Shown: piece by piece, positions 43,284-52,545 of the stretch
How the letters are laid out: each line of letters opens with the position of its first letter
Numbering within the stretch: position 1 is the stretch's first letter
From: GCA-2861595 sp035536185
Lineage (GTDB): Bacteria; Actinomycetota; Acidimicrobiia; Acidimicrobiales; GCA-2861595
Assembly: GCA_035536185.1 (NCBI GenBank)
Contig: DATLOM010000018.1
Location: 62,001-126,000 of the forward strand
Length of the DNA stretch: 64,000 nt
Direction of reading: 5' to 3'
Notes under the pieces: model-generated
What the model saw: only the letters and a program-made list of their open reading frames with translations
Databases searched by the model: none
What the model was told of the DNA's origin: nothing
Made by a program: the position numbers and the translations under genes

Positions 43284-44627
43284 TTAGGGCTGGCTGAGGC
43301 GCTCGGCCTCGGCCGCCACCCGCATGGCCGTCGACTCGGCCAGCTCCTCGGTGGCCGCCTCCACCATGACCCGCACGAGGGGCTCGGTCCCGCTCGGGCG
43401 CACCAGGATCCTGCCGGCCTCTCCCAGTTCGGCCTCGGCCGCCTCCACGGATGGGCGGAGCCGGGCCATCACGTCCTCGACGTTCCCGGCGGGAACGGCC
43501 ACGTTGCGGAGCACCTGGGGCATCCGGTCCATGGCTGCCGCCGCCAGCTCGGCCAGGCGGCGCCCACTGCGGGACACCACGTCGAGGAGCTGGAGCCCGG
43601 TGAGGATGCCGTCGCCCGTGGTGGCCAGGTCGGCGAAGATGACGTGGCCGGACTGCTCGCCCCCTAGGGACCAGCCGCCCTGCTCCAGCGCCTCCAGCAC
43701 GTAGCGGTCACCGACCACCGTCTCCTCCACCTTGACGCCGGCCGCGACCATGGCCCGGCGGAAGCCGAGGTTGGCCATCACCGTGGCGACCACGGTGTCG
43801 TCCCGCAACCGGCCCCGTGAGCGGAGGTCGACGGCACAGAGGGCCAGGACCTGGTCGCCGTCGACCAGCGCCCCGAGATGGTCGACGGCCAGCACCCGGT
43901 CGGCATCGCCGTCGAGGGCCAGGCCGGCGTCGGCGCCGGCGGCGACCACTGCACGCTGCAGAGCGGCGGGGAAGGTGGAGCCACAGCCGTCGTTGATGTT
44001 CACGCCGTCGGGTGCGTCGGACAGGGCCTCGACCTCGGCGCCGAGCGCGGCGAGCACCCGTGGTGCGATGTGGGAGCCGGCGCCGTTGGCGCAGTCGACC
44101 ACCACCCGTAGGCCCTCCAGGCCCCGGCCCTCCAGGGAGGCGGCCAGATGGTCCTCGTAGTCGGCGACGACGCGACCAGCAGCCTCGAACCGACCGACGG
44201 CGGCGCCGGCCGGGACCAGAGCACTGCCGACCCCGCCCAGCAGCCGGTCGAGCTCGGCCTCCAGCGCTGCCTCGACGGCGTCGTCCAGCTTTCGCCCGCC
44301 GGCGGCGAAGAGCTTCACCCCGTTGTCGCCGAACGGATTGTGCGAGGCCGAGATCACCGCGCCCGGGCAGGCTTCGGCGGCGGAGGCGAAGGCGACGGTG
44401 GGCGTCGGCACCACACCGAGATCGACGACAGCGGCACCCTCCGAAGCCAGGCCGGCCGACAGCGCGGCCTGGACGAGCGGGCCCGACAGCCGGGTGTCGC
44501 GCCCGACCACGAACCGGTCGCCGCCGAGGACCCTGGCCGCGGCCCGGCCCAGGGCCAGCACCAGCTCCGGAGTGAGGTCCCGGTTGGCGACACCCCGCAC
44601 GCCGTCGGTGCCGAACCTCAGACCCAC
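43284..44627 (-). CDS. glmM: Phosphoglucosamine mutase
   Basis: It converts glucosamine-6-phosphate to glucosamine-1-phosphate, the step after GlmS towards UDP-GlcNAc. It has 447 residues. Seen are LRFGTDGVRGVANRDLTPELV, VVGRDTRLSGPLV, the phosphoserine loop AVISASHNPFGDNGVKLF (S of S-A-S-H-N-P), VVDCANGAG, the metal loop LDGDADRVLAVD, GGEQSGHVIF and the phosphate-binding end LVRPSGTEPLVRVM. It starts 11 bases after the rpsI stop, so it is expressed with rplM-rpsI. Confidence 0.96.
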   Translation of the reverse strand: MGLRFGTDGVRGVANRDLTPELVLALGRAAARVLGGDRFVVGRDTRLSGPLVQAALSAGLASEGAAVVDLGVVPTPTVAFASAAEACPGAVISASHNPFGDNGVKLFAAGGRKLDDAVEAALEAELDRLLGGVGSALVPAGAAVGRFEAAGRVVADYEDHLAASLEGRGLEGLRVVVDCANGAGSHIAPRVLAALGAEVEALSDAPDGVNINDGCGSTFPAALQRAVVAAGADAGLALDGDADRVLAVDHLGALVDGDQVLALCAVDLRSRGRLRDDTVVATVMANLGFRRAMVAAGVKVEETVVGDRYVLEALEQGGWSLGGEQSGHVIFADLATTGDGILTGLQLLDVVSRSGRRLAELAAAAMDRMPQVLRNVAVPAGNVEDVMARLRPSVEAAEAELGEAGRILVRPSGTEPLVRVMVEAATEELAESTAMRVAAEAERLSQP

Positions 44628-44638
44628 GGGGGTGGTGC

Positions 44639-45031
44639 TCAGCGCTTCGAGTACTGAGGCGCCTTGCGGGCCTTCTTCAGGCCGTACTTCTTGCTTTCCT
44701 TCTCACGGGAATCCCGCGTGAGGAAGCCGGCCCGCTTGAGCGCCGTGCGCTGCTCGGGGTCCAGCTCGACCAGGGCCCGGGCGATGCCCATGCGCAGGGC
44801 GCCGGCCTGGCCCGACACGCCACCGCCGTCGATGGTGGCGTCGATGTCGTAGACATCCTCGACCTCGGTCAGCCTGAGGGGCTCCGTGGCCAGCGTGCAC
44901 TGCACGGCTGACGGGAAGTACTCCTCGAGCGCCCGGCGGTTGACCGTCACGACGCCGGTGCCGGGGCGCAGCCGCACACGGGCCACCGCCTCCTTGCGCC
45001 GTCCTGTGGTCTGGGTGAGGGGCTTGGGCAT
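44639..45031 (-). CDS. rpsI: Ribosomal protein S9
   Basis: A 130-residue 30S head protein whose C-terminal tail reaches the P-site tRNA. Family blocks: [52 protein letters not shown] (as two parts), [27 protein letters not shown] at the end, with the terminal Lys-Arg that contacts tRNA. It follows rplM after 9 bases. glmM follows after 11 bases, so it heads the link between translation genes and amino-sugar genes. Confidence 0.97.
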   Translation of the reverse strand: MPKPLTQTTGRRKEAVARVRLRPGTGVVTVNRRALEEYFPSAVQCTLATEPLRLTEVEDVYDIDATIDGGGVSGQAGALRMGIARALVELDPEQRTALKRAGFLTRDSREKESKKYGLKKARKAPQYSKR

Positions 45032-45040
45032 GAGTGCGCG

Positions 45041-45502
45041 TCACGCGCCTTTCGATGCGAGGGAGCGGGCGGCGGCCAGCTCGAGGGGCTGGGGCTGCTG
45101 GGCCTCGTGGGGATGGGTGGGACCGGTGTAGATCTTGAGCTTCTTGATCATGCTGCGGCCAAGGGGGCCCTTGGGCAGCATGCCCCGCACGGCCTTGCGG
45201 ATGGCCTGGTCGGGCTTGGTGGCCAGGATGATGTCGTAGGTCTGGCTCCGCAGGCCGCCGGGATAGCCGGAGTGGCGGTAGGCCACCTTCTTCGCCGCCT
45301 TGTCCGAGGTCATGGTGATCCCGGCCGCGTTGACCACGATCACGTGGTCGCCGGTGTCCATGTGCGGGGCGAACATCGGCTTGTGCTTGCCCCGCAGGAC
45401 GCGGGCCACTTCCGAGGCCAGGCGACCGAGAACGGCGCCGTCGGCATCGACCACGTGCCAGGCGCGTGTGATGTCAGAGGATTTTGGAGAGTACGTACGC
45501 AC
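45041..45502 (-). CDS. rplM: Ribosomal protein L13
   Basis: A 153-residue early-assembly 50S protein. The start is GTG 45502, giving [26 protein letters not shown] lies 8 bases upstream. Conserved blocks are [51 protein letters not shown] and [34 protein letters not shown] (as two parts). It is the first gene of rplM-rpsI-glmM-glmS-acpS-nnr-alr. The 137-base gap upstream towards truA should hold the promoter and contains the small palindrome GGCAAC-cc-GTTGCC (45565-45578). Confidence 0.96.
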   Translation of the reverse strand: MRTYSPKSSDITRAWHVVDADGAVLGRLASEVARVLRGKHKPMFAPHMDTGDHVIVVNAAGITMTSDKAAKKVAYRHSGYPGGLRSQTYDIILATKPDQAIRKAVRGMLPKGPLGRSMIKKLKIYTGPTHPHEAQQPQPLELAAARSLASKGA

Positions 45503-45639
45503 GCAAGAACCTTCCGGTGGGCCCGGGACGGGGCTCTTCAGGATATGGCGAGGAAGACGGCGGCGGCAACCCGTTGCCTTCGGCACCGGGATCCCATTAG
45601 CCGGCAGGGGCCCCATCCCCATCCGGCGCCGTCCCGCCG

Positions 45640-46500
45640 TCAGCCGTGGTGACCGAACGGCGGGTACAGGGCCTCCCACAGGCACAGACCGTGGGGAGGC
45701 GCCGGCTGGGCAGCCAGGGCCCGGTCGCGGGAGCGCAGGATCCCACCGATGTCACCGGCACGCAGCCGCCCCCGCCCCACGGCCACCAGGGTGCCGACGA
45801 GGGAGCGGACCATCTGCTGGCAGAAAGCCGAGGCCTCGATGTCGAAGCGCAGCAGGCCATCACCGACCTCCAGCCACCGGGCGTACCGCACCACCCGCAC
45901 CAATGAAGCATCCTCTGCCACGCGTCGGCAGAAGGACGACCAGTCGTGCTCTCCGATGAGCGGGTCGCAGGCCAGCTGCATGGCCCGGACGTCGAGCGGC
46001 TCGACGACGTGCCACGTGGTCGCCGCGAGGAAAGGGTCGGGCAGGGGCCGGTTGAGGACCGTGTACCGGTACCGGCGGCCGATGGCCGAGCGGCGGGCGT
46101 CGAAGTCGGGTGGGGCGACCTCCACCTCCCGGACCACGATCTTCGGGCCCAGCATCCGGTTCAAGGACCGCTGGAGCCGCACCAGATCCTTCTCCGGCGC
46201 CTCCTCGGCAACGCCTGCGGCCACGTCGAGGTGCACAACCTGGCCCCAGGCATGAACGCCCTTGTCGGTCCGCCCTGCGCAGGTCAGGTCGACCTCATGG
46301 CCCAACACCTTGGCCAGCGCCTCGCGGAGCGTCCCGGCGACGGTGGCCACGCCGGCGTTGTAGGCGAAGCCGTGGAACCCGGAGCCGTTGTAGGCCACCG
46401 TCAAGCGGAGCCTGACCCGTTGCCGAGCCTGCTCAGGCGCCGGACCGGGGGCGACGATGGGGGGCGGATCGCCCGCGTCCCCCACGTCGAACAGCGTCAC
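45640..46500 (-). CDS. truA: tRNA pseudouridine(38-40) synthase
   Basis: It isomerises uridines 38-40 in tRNA anticodon arms. It has 286 residues. The catalytic Asp is in [37 protein letters not shown] begins the fold after a non-conserved leader of about 30 residues. Others are [43 protein letters not shown], and [19 protein letters not shown]. It follows rplQ by 16 bases, the usual rpoA-rplQ-truA order. It closes the alpha-operon transcript before the rplM promoter region. Confidence 0.95.
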   Translation of the reverse strand: MTLFDVGDAGDPPPIVAPGPAPEQARQRVRLRLTVAYNGSGFHGFAYNAGVATVAGTLREALAKVLGHEVDLTCAGRTDKGVHAWGQVVHLDVAAGVAEEAPEKDLVRLQRSLNRMLGPKIVVREVEVAPPDFDARRSAIGRRYRYTVLNRPLPDPFLAATTWHVVEPLDVRAMQLACDPLIGEHDWSSFCRRVAEDASLVRVVRYARWLEVGDGLLRFDIEASAFCQQMVRSLVGTLVAVGRGRLRAGDIGGILRSRDRALAAQPAPPHGLCLWEALYPPFGHHG

Positions 46501-46516
46501 ACGTGAGCCGTCGGGG

Positions 46517-46870
46517 TCAGACGAGCTCGATGCGGGCCATCGGCGCGTTGTCGCCGTGGCGGGGGCCCAGCTTCAGGATGCGCGTGTAGCCACCGGAGCG
46601 GTCGGCGTAGCGGGGGCCGATCTCCTCGAAGAGCTTGTGGGCCATGTCCTTGTCCCGGATGAACGCCACAACGAGGCGGTGACGGTGGACGCCACCCTTC
46701 TTGGCCTTGGTGATGACCTTCTCCATGATCGGGCGGAGGGCCTTGGCCTTGGCCTCGGTGGTCACGAGTCCTTCGGCGGCGATCAGCGAGGCGACCAGGT
46801 TGCCGAACATGGCCTTCTGGTGCGACGCGCTCCCGCCGAAGCGGGCGCCCTTCTTCGGAGTCGCCGGCAT
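46517..46870 (-). CDS. rplQ: Ribosomal protein L17
   Basis: A 117-residue 50S protein at the peptide exit tunnel rim. Typical blocks are [49 protein letters not shown] and [20 protein letters not shown], ending [12 protein letters not shown]. It starts 5 bases after the rpoA stop, so it is co-transcribed with rpoA, and truA follows. Confidence 0.97.
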   Translation of the reverse strand: MPATPKKGARFGGSASHQKAMFGNLVASLIAAEGLVTTEAKAKALRPIMEKVITKAKKGGVHRHRLVVAFIRDKDMAHKLFEEIGPRYADRSGGYTRILKLGPRHGDNAPMARIELV

Positions 46871-46875
46871 CGCCC

Positions 46876-47820
46876 CTACTCCGCGGCGCGGCCGCGCAGG
46901 CTGAGGCCGCGCTCGTCGAGCTTCTGGAGCACCTCGTCGAGGGACTTCTGGCCGAAGTTGGTGATGGCCAGCAGCTCCTCATGGGTCTTGTTGAGCAGCT
47001 CGCCGATGGTGTTGACCTGGGCCCGCTTCAGGCAGTTGCGGGGGCGCTCCGAGAGGTCGAGGTCCTCGATGGCCAGGTCGAGGTCGGGCGAGCCGCGTGT
47101 GGACGAGCTGACCTCGCCCAGCTCCAGGCCGCGGGGGGCCTCGGTCATGTCCGCCACCAGGCCCACCAGCGACCGCAGCGTGTCACCGGCCGAGGCCAGC
47201 GCCTGGGCCGGCGTCAGCGAACCGTCGGTCTCGACCTCGATGATGAGGCGGTCGAAGTTCGTGGACTGCTCGACCCTGGTCGGCTCGACCGTGAAGGCCA
47301 CCCGACGTACCGGCGAGAAGATCGAGTCCATGGGCAGCACGCCGATGGTGCCGGAGTGCTTGTTCTTGTCGGCCGACACGTAGCCGCGACCGATCTCCAC
47401 GGTGAGGTCGACGGCGAGGCGGCCCTTGGCGCTGACGCTGGCGATGTGCATCTCGGGATTGAGGATCTCCACATCGGAGACCGTCTGGATGTCGGCAGCG
47501 GTGACCGTGGCCGGGCCCCGGACGTCGAGGCGAAGGACGACGGGCTCGTCGGTGTCGACGCGGAGGACCAGGTCCTTCAGGTTCAGCATCAGGTCGGTGA
47601 CGTCCTCCTTCACGCCCGGAAGGGTGGTGAACTCGTGGAGGGCGTCGTCGAAGCGGACCTGGGTGACGGCGGCACCGGGGATGGACGACAGCAGGGTGCG
47701 GCGGAGCGAGTTGCCCAGGGTGTGGCCGAAGCCAGGCTCCAGTGGGCCGATGGAGAACCGCTGGCGGTTCGCCTCCACCTCGCCGGCAGCTTCGACGGTG
47801 GGACGTTGGATGATCAGCAA
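46876..47820 (-). CDS. rpoA: RNA polymerase alpha subunit
   Basis: A 314-residue assembly platform of RNA polymerase. The N-terminal dimerisation domain has [29 protein letters not shown] (as [17 protein letters not shown] and [11 protein letters not shown]), [18 protein letters not shown] and [24 protein letters not shown] (two parts). A ~25-residue linker leads to the C-terminal domain, [39 protein letters not shown] and [17 protein letters not shown], which contacts UP elements and activators. It lies between rpsD and rplQ. Confidence 0.98.
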   Translation of the reverse strand: MLIIQRPTVEAAGEVEANRQRFSIGPLEPGFGHTLGNSLRRTLLSSIPGAAVTQVRFDDALHEFTTLPGVKEDVTDLMLNLKDLVLRVDTDEPVVLRLDVRGPATVTAADIQTVSDVEILNPEMHIASVSAKGRLAVDLTVEIGRGYVSADKNKHSGTIGVLPMDSIFSPVRRVAFTVEPTRVEQSTNFDRLIIEVETDGSLTPAQALASAGDTLRSLVGLVADMTEAPRGLELGEVSSSTRGSPDLDLAIEDLDLSERPRNCLKRAQVNTIGELLNKTHEELLAITNFGQKSLDEVLQKLDERGLSLRGRAAE

Positions 47821-47834
47821 GGAATCTCCTACCG

Positions 47835-48461
47835 CTACTTGGAGTAGAGCTCGACGATGAGCTGCTCACGAACAGGAACGTCAATGTGCTCTCGCATGGG
47901 CACGTCGCGCACGGTGACCTCGAAGCCCTCGGCTCCGGCCTCCAGCCACGGCGGGACCTGGCGGTCGAGGGTGTCCACGTTGTGGCGCACGACCACCATG
48001 GTGCGGGAGCGCTCCTTCAAGGACACGACCTCGCCCTTACGAAGGCGATAGCTGGGGATGTTGACCCGCTTGCCGTTGACGAGCACGTGGCCGTGGCGCA
48101 CGAGCTGGCGCGACTGGTTGCGGCTGGAACCCCAACCGGCACGGAACACCACGTTGTCGAGGCGAAGCTCGAGCATGCGCAGCAGGTTCTCGCCGGTGAT
48201 GCCCGACTGGCGGGTGGCCTCGACGTACATGTTGGCGAACTGCTTTTCGAGCACGCCGTAGATGCGCCGGGCCTTCTGCTTCTCCCGCAGCTGGTTCAGG
48301 TACTCCGAGCCCTGGCGCATGCGATCACGTCCGTGCTCGCCGGGCGGGTAGGGGCGGCGCTCGATGGGGCACTTCATGGTGTCGCACTTGGCACCCTTGA
48401 GGAACAGCTTCATCTTCTCGCGCCGGCAGAGCCGGCAAACGGGACCGGTGTAGCGCGCCAT
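47835..48461 (-). CDS. rpsD: Ribosomal protein S4
   Basis: A 208-residue primary 16S rRNA-binding protein. The N-terminal zinc-binding form is kept: VCRLCRREKMKLFLKGAKC then DTMKCPIERR, with four Cys. The S4 domain reads LDNVVFRAGWGSSRNQSRQL and VRHGHVLVNGKRVNIPSYRL. The ATG at 48461 shares one base with the rpsK stop (TGATG); the longer frame is a shadow. The C terminus ends VREQLIVELYSK. It is followed by rpoA after 14 bases. Confidence 0.97.
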   Translation of the reverse strand: MARYTGPVCRLCRREKMKLFLKGAKCDTMKCPIERRPYPPGEHGRDRMRQGSEYLNQLREKQKARRIYGVLEKQFANMYVEATRQSGITGENLLRMLELRLDNVVFRAGWGSSRNQSRQLVRHGHVLVNGKRVNIPSYRLRKGEVVSLKERSRTMVVVRHNVDTLDRQVPPWLEAGAEGFEVTVRDVPMREHIDVPVREQLIVELYSK

Positions 48462-48859
48462 CAGACCCTCCGCCTCTTCTTGGGCCGGCAGCCGTTGTGC
48501 GGGATCGGGGTGACGTCCTTGATGCCGGACACCTCCAGGCCGATGTTCTGCAGGGACCGGATGGCCGTCTCGCGACCCGACCCCGGGCCCTTCACCAGCA
48601 CCTCGATCTTGCGGAGGCCGTGCTCCATGGCCCGCTTGGCACACTGCTCGGCGGCCAGCTGGGCGGCGAAGGGGGTCGACTTGCGGGAGCCCTTGAAGCC
48701 GACATTGCCGGCCGAGGCCCAGGCGATGACGTTGCCCTCGGTGTCGGTGATGGACACGATCGTGTTGTTGAACGAGCTCTTGATGTGGGCCACGCCGACG
48801 GTGACGTTCTTGCGCTCGCGCCGGCGGGGGCGCCTGCCTCCTGGCTTGGGCTTCGCCAC
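48461..48859 (-). CDS. rpsK: Ribosomal protein S11
   Basis: A 132-residue 30S platform protein. Conserved blocks are [60 protein letters not shown] and [20 protein letters not shown], ending [15 protein letters not shown]. The start and stop each share one base with the neighbours rpsM and rpsD, so the three are translationally coupled. Confidence 0.98.
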   Translation of the reverse strand: MAKPKPGGRRPRRRERKNVTVGVAHIKSSFNNTIVSITDTEGNVIAWASAGNVGFKGSRKSTPFAAQLAAEQCAKRAMEHGLRKIEVLVKGPGSGRETAIRSLQNIGLEVSGIKDVTPIPHNGCRPKKRRRV

Positions 48860-49239
48860 TAGCGCTTCCCTACCTTCTTCTTACCGGCCACTGTCTTCTT
48901 GGGTCCCTTTCGTGTGCGCGCGTTGGTGTGGGTGCGCTGGCCCCGGACAGGCAGGCTGCGACGGTGGCGGATGCCCTGGTAGGACCCGATCTCCATCTTG
49001 CGCTTGATGTCCTGCTGGATGTTCCGCCGGAGATCACCCTCCACCTTGAGGTTGGCGTCGATCCAGTTGCGGAGCCGGACCACCTCCTCGTCGGTGAGGT
49101 CCCGGACCCGGGTGTTCTGGTCCACGTCGGTCTCCGCGCACACCTTCTGGGCCGTGGTGCGGCCAACTCCGAAGATGTAGGTGAGGGAGATCTCGAGGCG
49201 CTTCTCTCTCGGGATGTCGACCCCTGCGATTCGTGCCAT
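48859..49239 (-). CDS. rpsM: Ribosomal protein S13
   Basis: A 126-residue 30S head protein contacting the 50S subunit and P-site tRNA. Blocks are [54 protein letters not shown] and [20 protein letters not shown], ending with a basic Lys-rich tail. It follows rpmJ after 10 bases. Confidence 0.98.
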   Translation of the reverse strand: MARIAGVDIPREKRLEISLTYIFGVGRTTAQKVCAETDVDQNTRVRDLTDEEVVRLRNWIDANLKVEGDLRRNIQQDIKRKMEIGSYQGIRHRRSLPVRGQRTHTNARTRKGPKKTVAGKKKVGKR

Positions 49240-49249
49240 GGCTTGTTCC

Positions 49250-49363
49250 TCAGCCCTGCCGCTGCTTGTGACGAGGATTGGCGCAGATGACGGTGACCAC
49301 GCCGTGGCGGCGGATCACCTTGCACTTCTCGCACATCGTCTTGACGCTCGGGCGTACTTTCAT
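49250..49363 (-). CDS. rpmJ: Ribosomal protein L36
   Basis: A 37-residue 50S protein, ATG 49363 to TGA 49250. The sequence [20 protein letters not shown] then [17 protein letters not shown] has the zinc-binding pattern C-X2-C...C...H (CEKC, ICANPRH), so this is the C+ (zinc) form; the zinc-free paralogue is not in the window. It lies between infA (4 bases upstream) and rpsM, its standard position. Confidence 0.97.
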   Translation of the reverse strand: MKVRPSVKTMCEKCKVIRRHGVVTVICANPRHKQRQG

Positions 49364-49367
49364 CTCG

Positions 49368-49592
49368 TCACTTGTACCGGTAGGTGATACGGCCCCGGGA
49401 GAGGTCGTAGGGGGTCAGCTCGACTTGCACCCGGTCTCCCGGAAGGATCCGGATCCGGTGCATTCGCATCTTTCCTGAACTGTGAGCGAGGACCTTGTGG
49501 CCGTTCTCCAACTCGACTTTGAACATGGCGTTCGGCAGGGGCTCCACGACCGTGCCTTCCAGCACGATGGCGTCTTCCTTGGGCTTGGGCAG
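49368..49592 (-). CDS. infA: Translation initiation factor IF-1, probably starting at CTG
   Basis: An OB-fold factor blocking the ribosomal A site during initiation. Conserved sequence: [40 protein letters not shown] and [20 protein letters not shown], ending YRYK. The first ATG/GTG in frame (GTG 49565) would cut off the first strand. The family start (M-P-K-x-K-x-D-A-I) matches the codons from CTG 49592 (reads [10 protein letters not shown]). AAGGAG lies at 49603-49598, exactly 5 bases before this CTG. I therefore annotate a CTG start, giving 74 residues. No other start codon is available upstream in frame near the Shine-Dalgarno. Confidence 0.9.
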   Translation of the reverse strand: MPKPKEDAIVLEGTVVEPLPNAMFKVELENGHKVLAHSSGKMRMHRIRILPGDRVQVELTPYDLSRGRITYRYK

Positions 49593-49691
49593 GTCTGCTC
49601 CTTGTACAACCTTGCGACGGCGGGACAGCTACTGGAACGAAGAAACGGCTCGGCCCCGCGCCAGGCGCGCATGCACGCCGGGGGACGAAAG

Positions 49692-49722
49692 ATCATACCA
49701 CCAGCTCTGCGGCTCTCCGCAA
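49692..49722 (-). promoter_or_regulatory. Candidate promoter for infA and the alpha operon
   Basis: On the minus strand, TATGAT (49697-49692) matches the -10 box at five of six bases. TTGCGG (49722-49717) lies 19 bases upstream as a weak -35. The map-infA gap (143 bases) is the largest between SecY and rplQ, which supports a separate transcript infA-rpmJ-rpsM-rpsK-rpsD-rpoA-rplQ-truA. Confidence 0.5.
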
Positions 49723-49735
49723 GGCGGGCGGTGGC

Positions 49736-50479
49736 TCAGGACAGGACGGTCAACACCTCGGGGCCGTTGTCGGTGATGGCGATGGTGTGCTCGGCGTGGG
49801 AGGAGAGGCTGCCGTCAGCCGTCACCACGCTCCAGCCGTCGTCGAGGACCCGGGTGCCGGCACCGCCCATGTTCACCATCGGCTCGACGGCGAACACCAT
49901 CCCGACCCGCAGCTTCGGGCCCTTACCCGGCGGTCCGTAGTTCGGCACCTGGGGCTCCTCGTGCATGGCCGTGCCTATGGCATGGCCCACGTACTCCCGC
50001 ACCACCGAGAACCCGGCGGCCTCGGCCACGGTCTGCACGGCGTGGCCGATGTCGGAGAGGCGGTTGCCGTCGACCATCTGCTCGATCCCCTTGAACAGGC
50101 TCGCCTCGGTGACCTCGATCAGGCGGAGGGCCTCGGGGTCGACGTCGCCCACCCCCATGGTGAAGGCGGCGTCGCCGTGGTAGCCCTCGATGATCGCCCC
50201 GCAGTCGATGGAGATGATGTCGCCGTCCTTCAGGCGGTAGTTACCGGGGATGCCGTGCACGATCATGTCGTTCGGTGAGGTGCAGATCACCGCCGGGAAC
50301 CCGTGGTAGTTCAAGAAGTTCGAGCGGGCGCCCCGGCGCTCGAGGACCTCTCTCGCCACCTTGTCCAGATCCCGGGTGGTGACACCGGGACGGGCCGCCT
50401 CGCGGGTGCGCTCGTGCATCTCGGCCACCACCCGCCCGGCTCGGCGCATCTTGTCGATCTCCTCAGGCGACCGCCTCAC
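49736..50479 (-). CDS. map: Methionine aminopeptidase type I
   Basis: It removes the initiator methionine. It has 247 residues from GTG 50479 (VRRSPEEIDKMRRAGRVVAE); the upstream frame is a shadow of adk. The metal ligands are visible in IISIDCGAI and YHGDAAFTMG (Asp), VGHAIGTAMHEEPQVPNYG (His), VFAVEPMVNMG (Glu) and SHAEHTIAI (Glu). No N-terminal SH3-binding extension is present, so it is the short bacterial form. It follows adk after 19 bases. Confidence 0.96.
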   Translation of the reverse strand: MRRSPEEIDKMRRAGRVVAEMHERTREAARPGVTTRDLDKVAREVLERRGARSNFLNYHGFPAVICTSPNDMIVHGIPGNYRLKDGDIISIDCGAIIEGYHGDAAFTMGVGDVDPEALRLIEVTEASLFKGIEQMVDGNRLSDIGHAVQTVAEAAGFSVVREYVGHAIGTAMHEEPQVPNYGPPGKGPKLRVGMVFAVEPMVNMGGAGTRVLDDGWSVVTADGSLSSHAEHTIAITDNGPEVLTVLS

Positions 50480-50498
50480 CTGGGGACGACCTCCCCTC

Positions 50499-51191
50499 TC
50501 ACTTCTGCGAACCCTCCCCCGTGCTGCGTCGCAGCCGCCGGTCGATGGCGCCGATGAGGCGCCCCGTGACGACGTCGGGCTCGCCCACGCCGTCGACGGC
50601 GACGAGCTTGTCCCGGGTGAGGTACCAGAGCACGAGTGGCTCGGTCTCCTTCTCGTACAGCTTGAGGCGCCGCTCGATGGCCGCCGCCGTGTCGTCGGCC
50701 CTCTCGATGACCTCGCCACCGCACACGTCGCATTTCCAGTCGGTGGTGGGCGGCACGCCCACGCTGTAGTTGAACCCGCACTCCCGGCACACCCGGCGGG
50801 TGGCGAGGCGCCGGAGGACGACGTCGGTGGGGACCTGGAGGTCGACGGCCATGTCGATCTCCAGCGGGTCGAGCAACTTGGCCAGGGCCTCGGCCTGGTG
50901 GGCTGTCCGCGGGAAGCCGTCCAGGACGAAGCCGCAGTCCACCATGTCCTCACGCCCGAGGCGCTCGGCCATGGCCGCAACCACCAGCTCGTCGGGGATG
51001 AGGTCCCCTGCCTTCATGTAGCTGGCCAGCTCCCGGCCGAAGTCGGAGCCGGATTTCTCGGCGGCACGGAACATCTCGCCGGTCGAGATGTGCGGCACTC
51101 CGTAGTGGCGGGCGAGACGCCCGCACTGGGTGCCCTTGCCCGCCCCTTGCTTTCCGAGAATGACGAGCCGGACGCTCGGGTCAGGGGCCAA
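50499..51191 (-). CDS. adk: Adenylate kinase, zinc-LID type
   Basis: It interconverts AMP and ATP with ADP. The 230 residues include a long LID with a zinc knuckle: RRVCRECGFNYS and WKCDVCGGEVI (four Cys). The P-loop is ILGKQGAGKGTQ, with Lys-Gln where Ala-Pro or Pro-Pro is common. HISTGEMFRAA, VDCGFVLDGFPRTAHQAEAL and RADDTAAAIERRLKLYEKET (AMP- and ATP-site Arg) are typical. It lies between secY and map as in most bacteria. Confidence 0.96.
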   Translation of the reverse strand: MAPDPSVRLVILGKQGAGKGTQCGRLARHYGVPHISTGEMFRAAEKSGSDFGRELASYMKAGDLIPDELVVAAMAERLGREDMVDCGFVLDGFPRTAHQAEALAKLLDPLEIDMAVDLQVPTDVVLRRLATRRVCRECGFNYSVGVPPTTDWKCDVCGGEVIERADDTAAAIERRLKLYEKETEPLVLWYLTRDKLVAVDGVGEPDVVTGRLIGAIDRRLRRSTGEGSQK

Positions 51192-51228
51192 AGTCAGCCC
51201 TGACCGCTCGCTCTCGTGGAGAGAGGGG

Positions 51229-52521
51229 TCACTTCAGGAAGCCCTCGTAGTTGCGCATCATCAGCTGGCTGTCGATCTGCTTCATCGTCTCCAGGGCGAC
51301 ACCCACGGCGATCAGCAGGGTGGTCCCGGCGAAGGGGTAGTTGTCGATCCCCCACACGGCCAGGAACAACGACGGGAGCAGGGCGATGAAGGCCAGGAAC
51401 AAGGCGCCTGGGAGGGTGATCCGGTTGAGGATGAACTGCAGGTGCTTCTCGGTCTGCAGCCCGGGCCGGATGCCGGGGATGTAGCCGCCCTGCTTGCGGA
51501 TCACGTCGGCCTGCTGGTGCGGGTCGAAGGCGATGGCTGTGTAGAAGTAGGCGAACAGGATGATCATCAGCCCGTACAGCACGATGTAGGTGAGGCTGGT
51601 GGGCTGGGCCAGGTTGTTGTCGATGAACGAGGCCACGCCGCTCCAGGGCACCACGTTCGACAGCAGCACCGGGAACGACAGCACGGAGCTGGCGAAGATG
51701 ATCGGGATCACGCCGGACTGGTTGACCTTGAGCGGGATGTAGGTGCTCTGGCCGCCGTACATGCGCCGGCCGACGACACGCTTGGCGAACTGCACCGGGA
51801 TCCGGCGCTGGCCCTGTTCGATGAAGACGATGGACACGATGATGGCCATTGTGAGCAGCAGGATGATGGCGAACTTGACGTCGCCACCTGTGGCCCTCAC
51901 CGCCGCTCCTCCCGCCGGCAGACCCGAGACCACGCTGGCGAAGATGAGGATGGACATCCCCTGGCCGATCCCGCGCTGGGTGACCAGCTCTCCGAGCCAC
52001 ATGATGAAGGCGGTGCCGGCAGTCATCGACAGGACCACCAGCAGGACCCGGGGGACCGTGAAGTTGGGGATCAGGTCCACGCCCTCGGGGATTCCGAGGG
52101 CGCTGCCGCCCCGATGGAAGGCGAAGGCCAGGCCGGTGGACTGCATGATGGCCAGGGCCACCGTCAGGTAGCGGGTGGTCTGGGTGATCTTCTTCTGCCC
52201 TACCGCCCCCTCCTTGCGCCACTGCTCAAGCTTGGGGATCACGACACCCAGGAGCTGCACGATGATGGAGCTCGTGATGTAGGGCATGATCCCGAGGCCG
52301 AATACGGCGAAGCGGGTGAGGGCCCCTCCGGAGAAGAGGTTGAGGAACCCGAGCACTCCGCTGGCCTTGGCCTGGTCCTGGAGGACCTGGACGGCCTGGA
52401 AGTCGATGCCCGGCACCGGCACGTGCGACCCGAACCGGAACAGGATGATGATGAACAAGGTGAAGATGATCTTGTTCCGGAGGTCCGGAACCTTGAACAT
52501 GTTTTTCAGGCTGGAGAGCAT
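51229..52521 (-). CDS. secY: Protein translocase subunit SecY
   Basis: The protein-conducting channel of the Sec translocon, 430 residues with ten predicted membrane helices. Family blocks: FRFGSHVPVPGIDFQAVQ, FLNLFSGGALTRFAVFGLGI, MPYITSSIIVQLLGVVIPKL, MSILIFASVVSGLP, RRIPVQFAKRV, YIPLKVNQSGVIPIIFASSV and ADVIRKQGGYIPGIRPG. It follows rplO after 24 bases and precedes adk. SecE and SecG are encoded elsewhere. Confidence 0.98.
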   Translation of the reverse strand: MLSSLKNMFKVPDLRNKIIFTLFIIILFRFGSHVPVPGIDFQAVQVLQDQAKASGVLGFLNLFSGGALTRFAVFGLGIMPYITSSIIVQLLGVVIPKLEQWRKEGAVGQKKITQTTRYLTVALAIMQSTGLAFAFHRGGSALGIPEGVDLIPNFTVPRVLLVVLSMTAGTAFIMWLGELVTQRGIGQGMSILIFASVVSGLPAGGAAVRATGGDVKFAIILLLTMAIIVSIVFIEQGQRRIPVQFAKRVVGRRMYGGQSTYIPLKVNQSGVIPIIFASSVLSFPVLLSNVVPWSGVASFIDNNLAQPTSLTYIVLYGLMIILFAYFYTAIAFDPHQQADVIRKQGGYIPGIRPGLQTEKHLQFILNRITLPGALFLAFIALLPSLFLAVWGIDNYPFAGTTLLIAVGVALETMKQIDSQLMMRNYEGFLK

Positions 52522-52545
52522 TGGGCTCCTGGTGCGGCGGGGCAG

